From positions 1 through 64,000 of the forward strand of contig NZ_JAAGPD010000057.1 in assembly GCF_017104565.1 (NCBI RefSeq): 64,000 nt of DNA. The letters are read 5' to 3'. The notes under the pieces are model-generated. The model ran no database searches and was not told where the DNA came from. It saw only the letters and a list, made by a program, of their open reading frames with translations. Position 1 is the stretch's first letter, and each line of letters starts with the position of its first letter. Positions 63,892 to 64,000 of the stretch are shown in pieces. This stretch comes from Paraburkholderia sp. Tr-20389 (lineage in GTDB: Bacteria > Pseudomonadota > Gammaproteobacteria > Burkholderiales > Burkholderiaceae). The position numbers and the translations under genes were made by a program.

Positions 63892-64000
63892 GCAGCGTCG
63901 CCGTCGAAGCCGTCAGCAAAGCCATCACTGCACCCGCGCGCGTGAACGTGCGCGCGCTGTCCGTCGAAGTCGGGCCGCCGCATGCACGCCTCGCCACCCT
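63888..64000 (+). CDS. Probable ABC transporter ATPase (partial)
   Basis: The first 37 codons are present and begin MSSVAVEAVSKAI; the Walker motifs lie beyond the window. Coupling to the permease by ATGA overlap and the missing ATPase of this importer make an SsuB-like subunit the best guess. Confidence 0.55.
   Translation, partial: MSSVAVEAVSKAITAPARVNVRALSVEVGPPHARLAT

Overview
The window looks like chromosomal DNA of a Burkholderiaceae species, most likely Paraburkholderia or a close relative. This is inferred from high GC, a red-type (form IC) RuBisCO, many FCD-type GntR regulators, DUF4148-like periplasmic proteins and the typical Burkholderia gene families; no rRNA or complete tRNA is present to confirm it.

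Positions 1-15300 hold a one-carbon/autotrophy block. The cbb genes on the minus strand (start of cbbF, then cbbX, cbbS, cbbL) share a divergent intergenic region with a 24-residue pqqA. A 0.6-kb composite inverted-repeat element follows. Next come methanofuran-type cofactor genes (DUF447, mfnB, mfnE, mfnF, mfnD, a HisA-like protein) and the formyltransferase/hydrolase operon fhcBADC. Positions 14700-24800 continue with cytochrome b561, pqqBCDE, a LuxR-type response regulator overlapping tail-to-tail with its probable histidine kinase, a TonB-dependent receptor, a YVTN beta-propeller protein and a DUF3280-like protein. Together these suggest a PQQ-dependent (probably lanthanide XoxF) methanol or alcohol dehydrogenase encoded elsewhere, with formaldehyde oxidised through tetrahydromethanopterin and CO2 refixed by the Calvin cycle. 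fae, mch, mtdB and the dehydrogenase itself are not in the window.

Positions 24900-34600 carry a GTG-started small protein, an OmpR/EnvZ-class two-component system, a tripartite RND efflux system in the order permease-adaptor-outer membrane factor, pssA and a small exported protein. Positions 34760-46020 are one long co-directional gene set: deacetylase-like amidohydrolase, GntR, polyamine-type ABC transporter, NIPSNAP, aldehyde dehydrogenase, luciferase-like monooxygenase, flavin reductase, alpha/beta hydrolase and DUF1185. A second, paralogous GntR gene lies beyond the promoter, and the motif TGGNATNCCA occurs at both promoters. I know of no described pathway with this composition.

Positions 46250-49600 contain that second GntR, a GGDEF protein and an orphan flagellin with a FliA-type promoter next to what looks like the 3' end of a tRNA. 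Positions 49870-57790 form a D-glucarate/galactarate catabolic cluster with both known branches (garL-garR and kdgD plus 2-oxoglutarate semialdehyde dehydrogenase). A second copy of the composite inverted repeat, in the opposite orientation to the first, separates it from positions 58690-64000. That last block has a HutC-type GntR, an AprA-like flavoprotein, an AprB-like ferredoxin and an SsuABC-like transporter whose binding protein carries a NosL-like C-terminal extension. It appears to be an uncharacterised redox/transport system, and its ATPase gene runs off the window.
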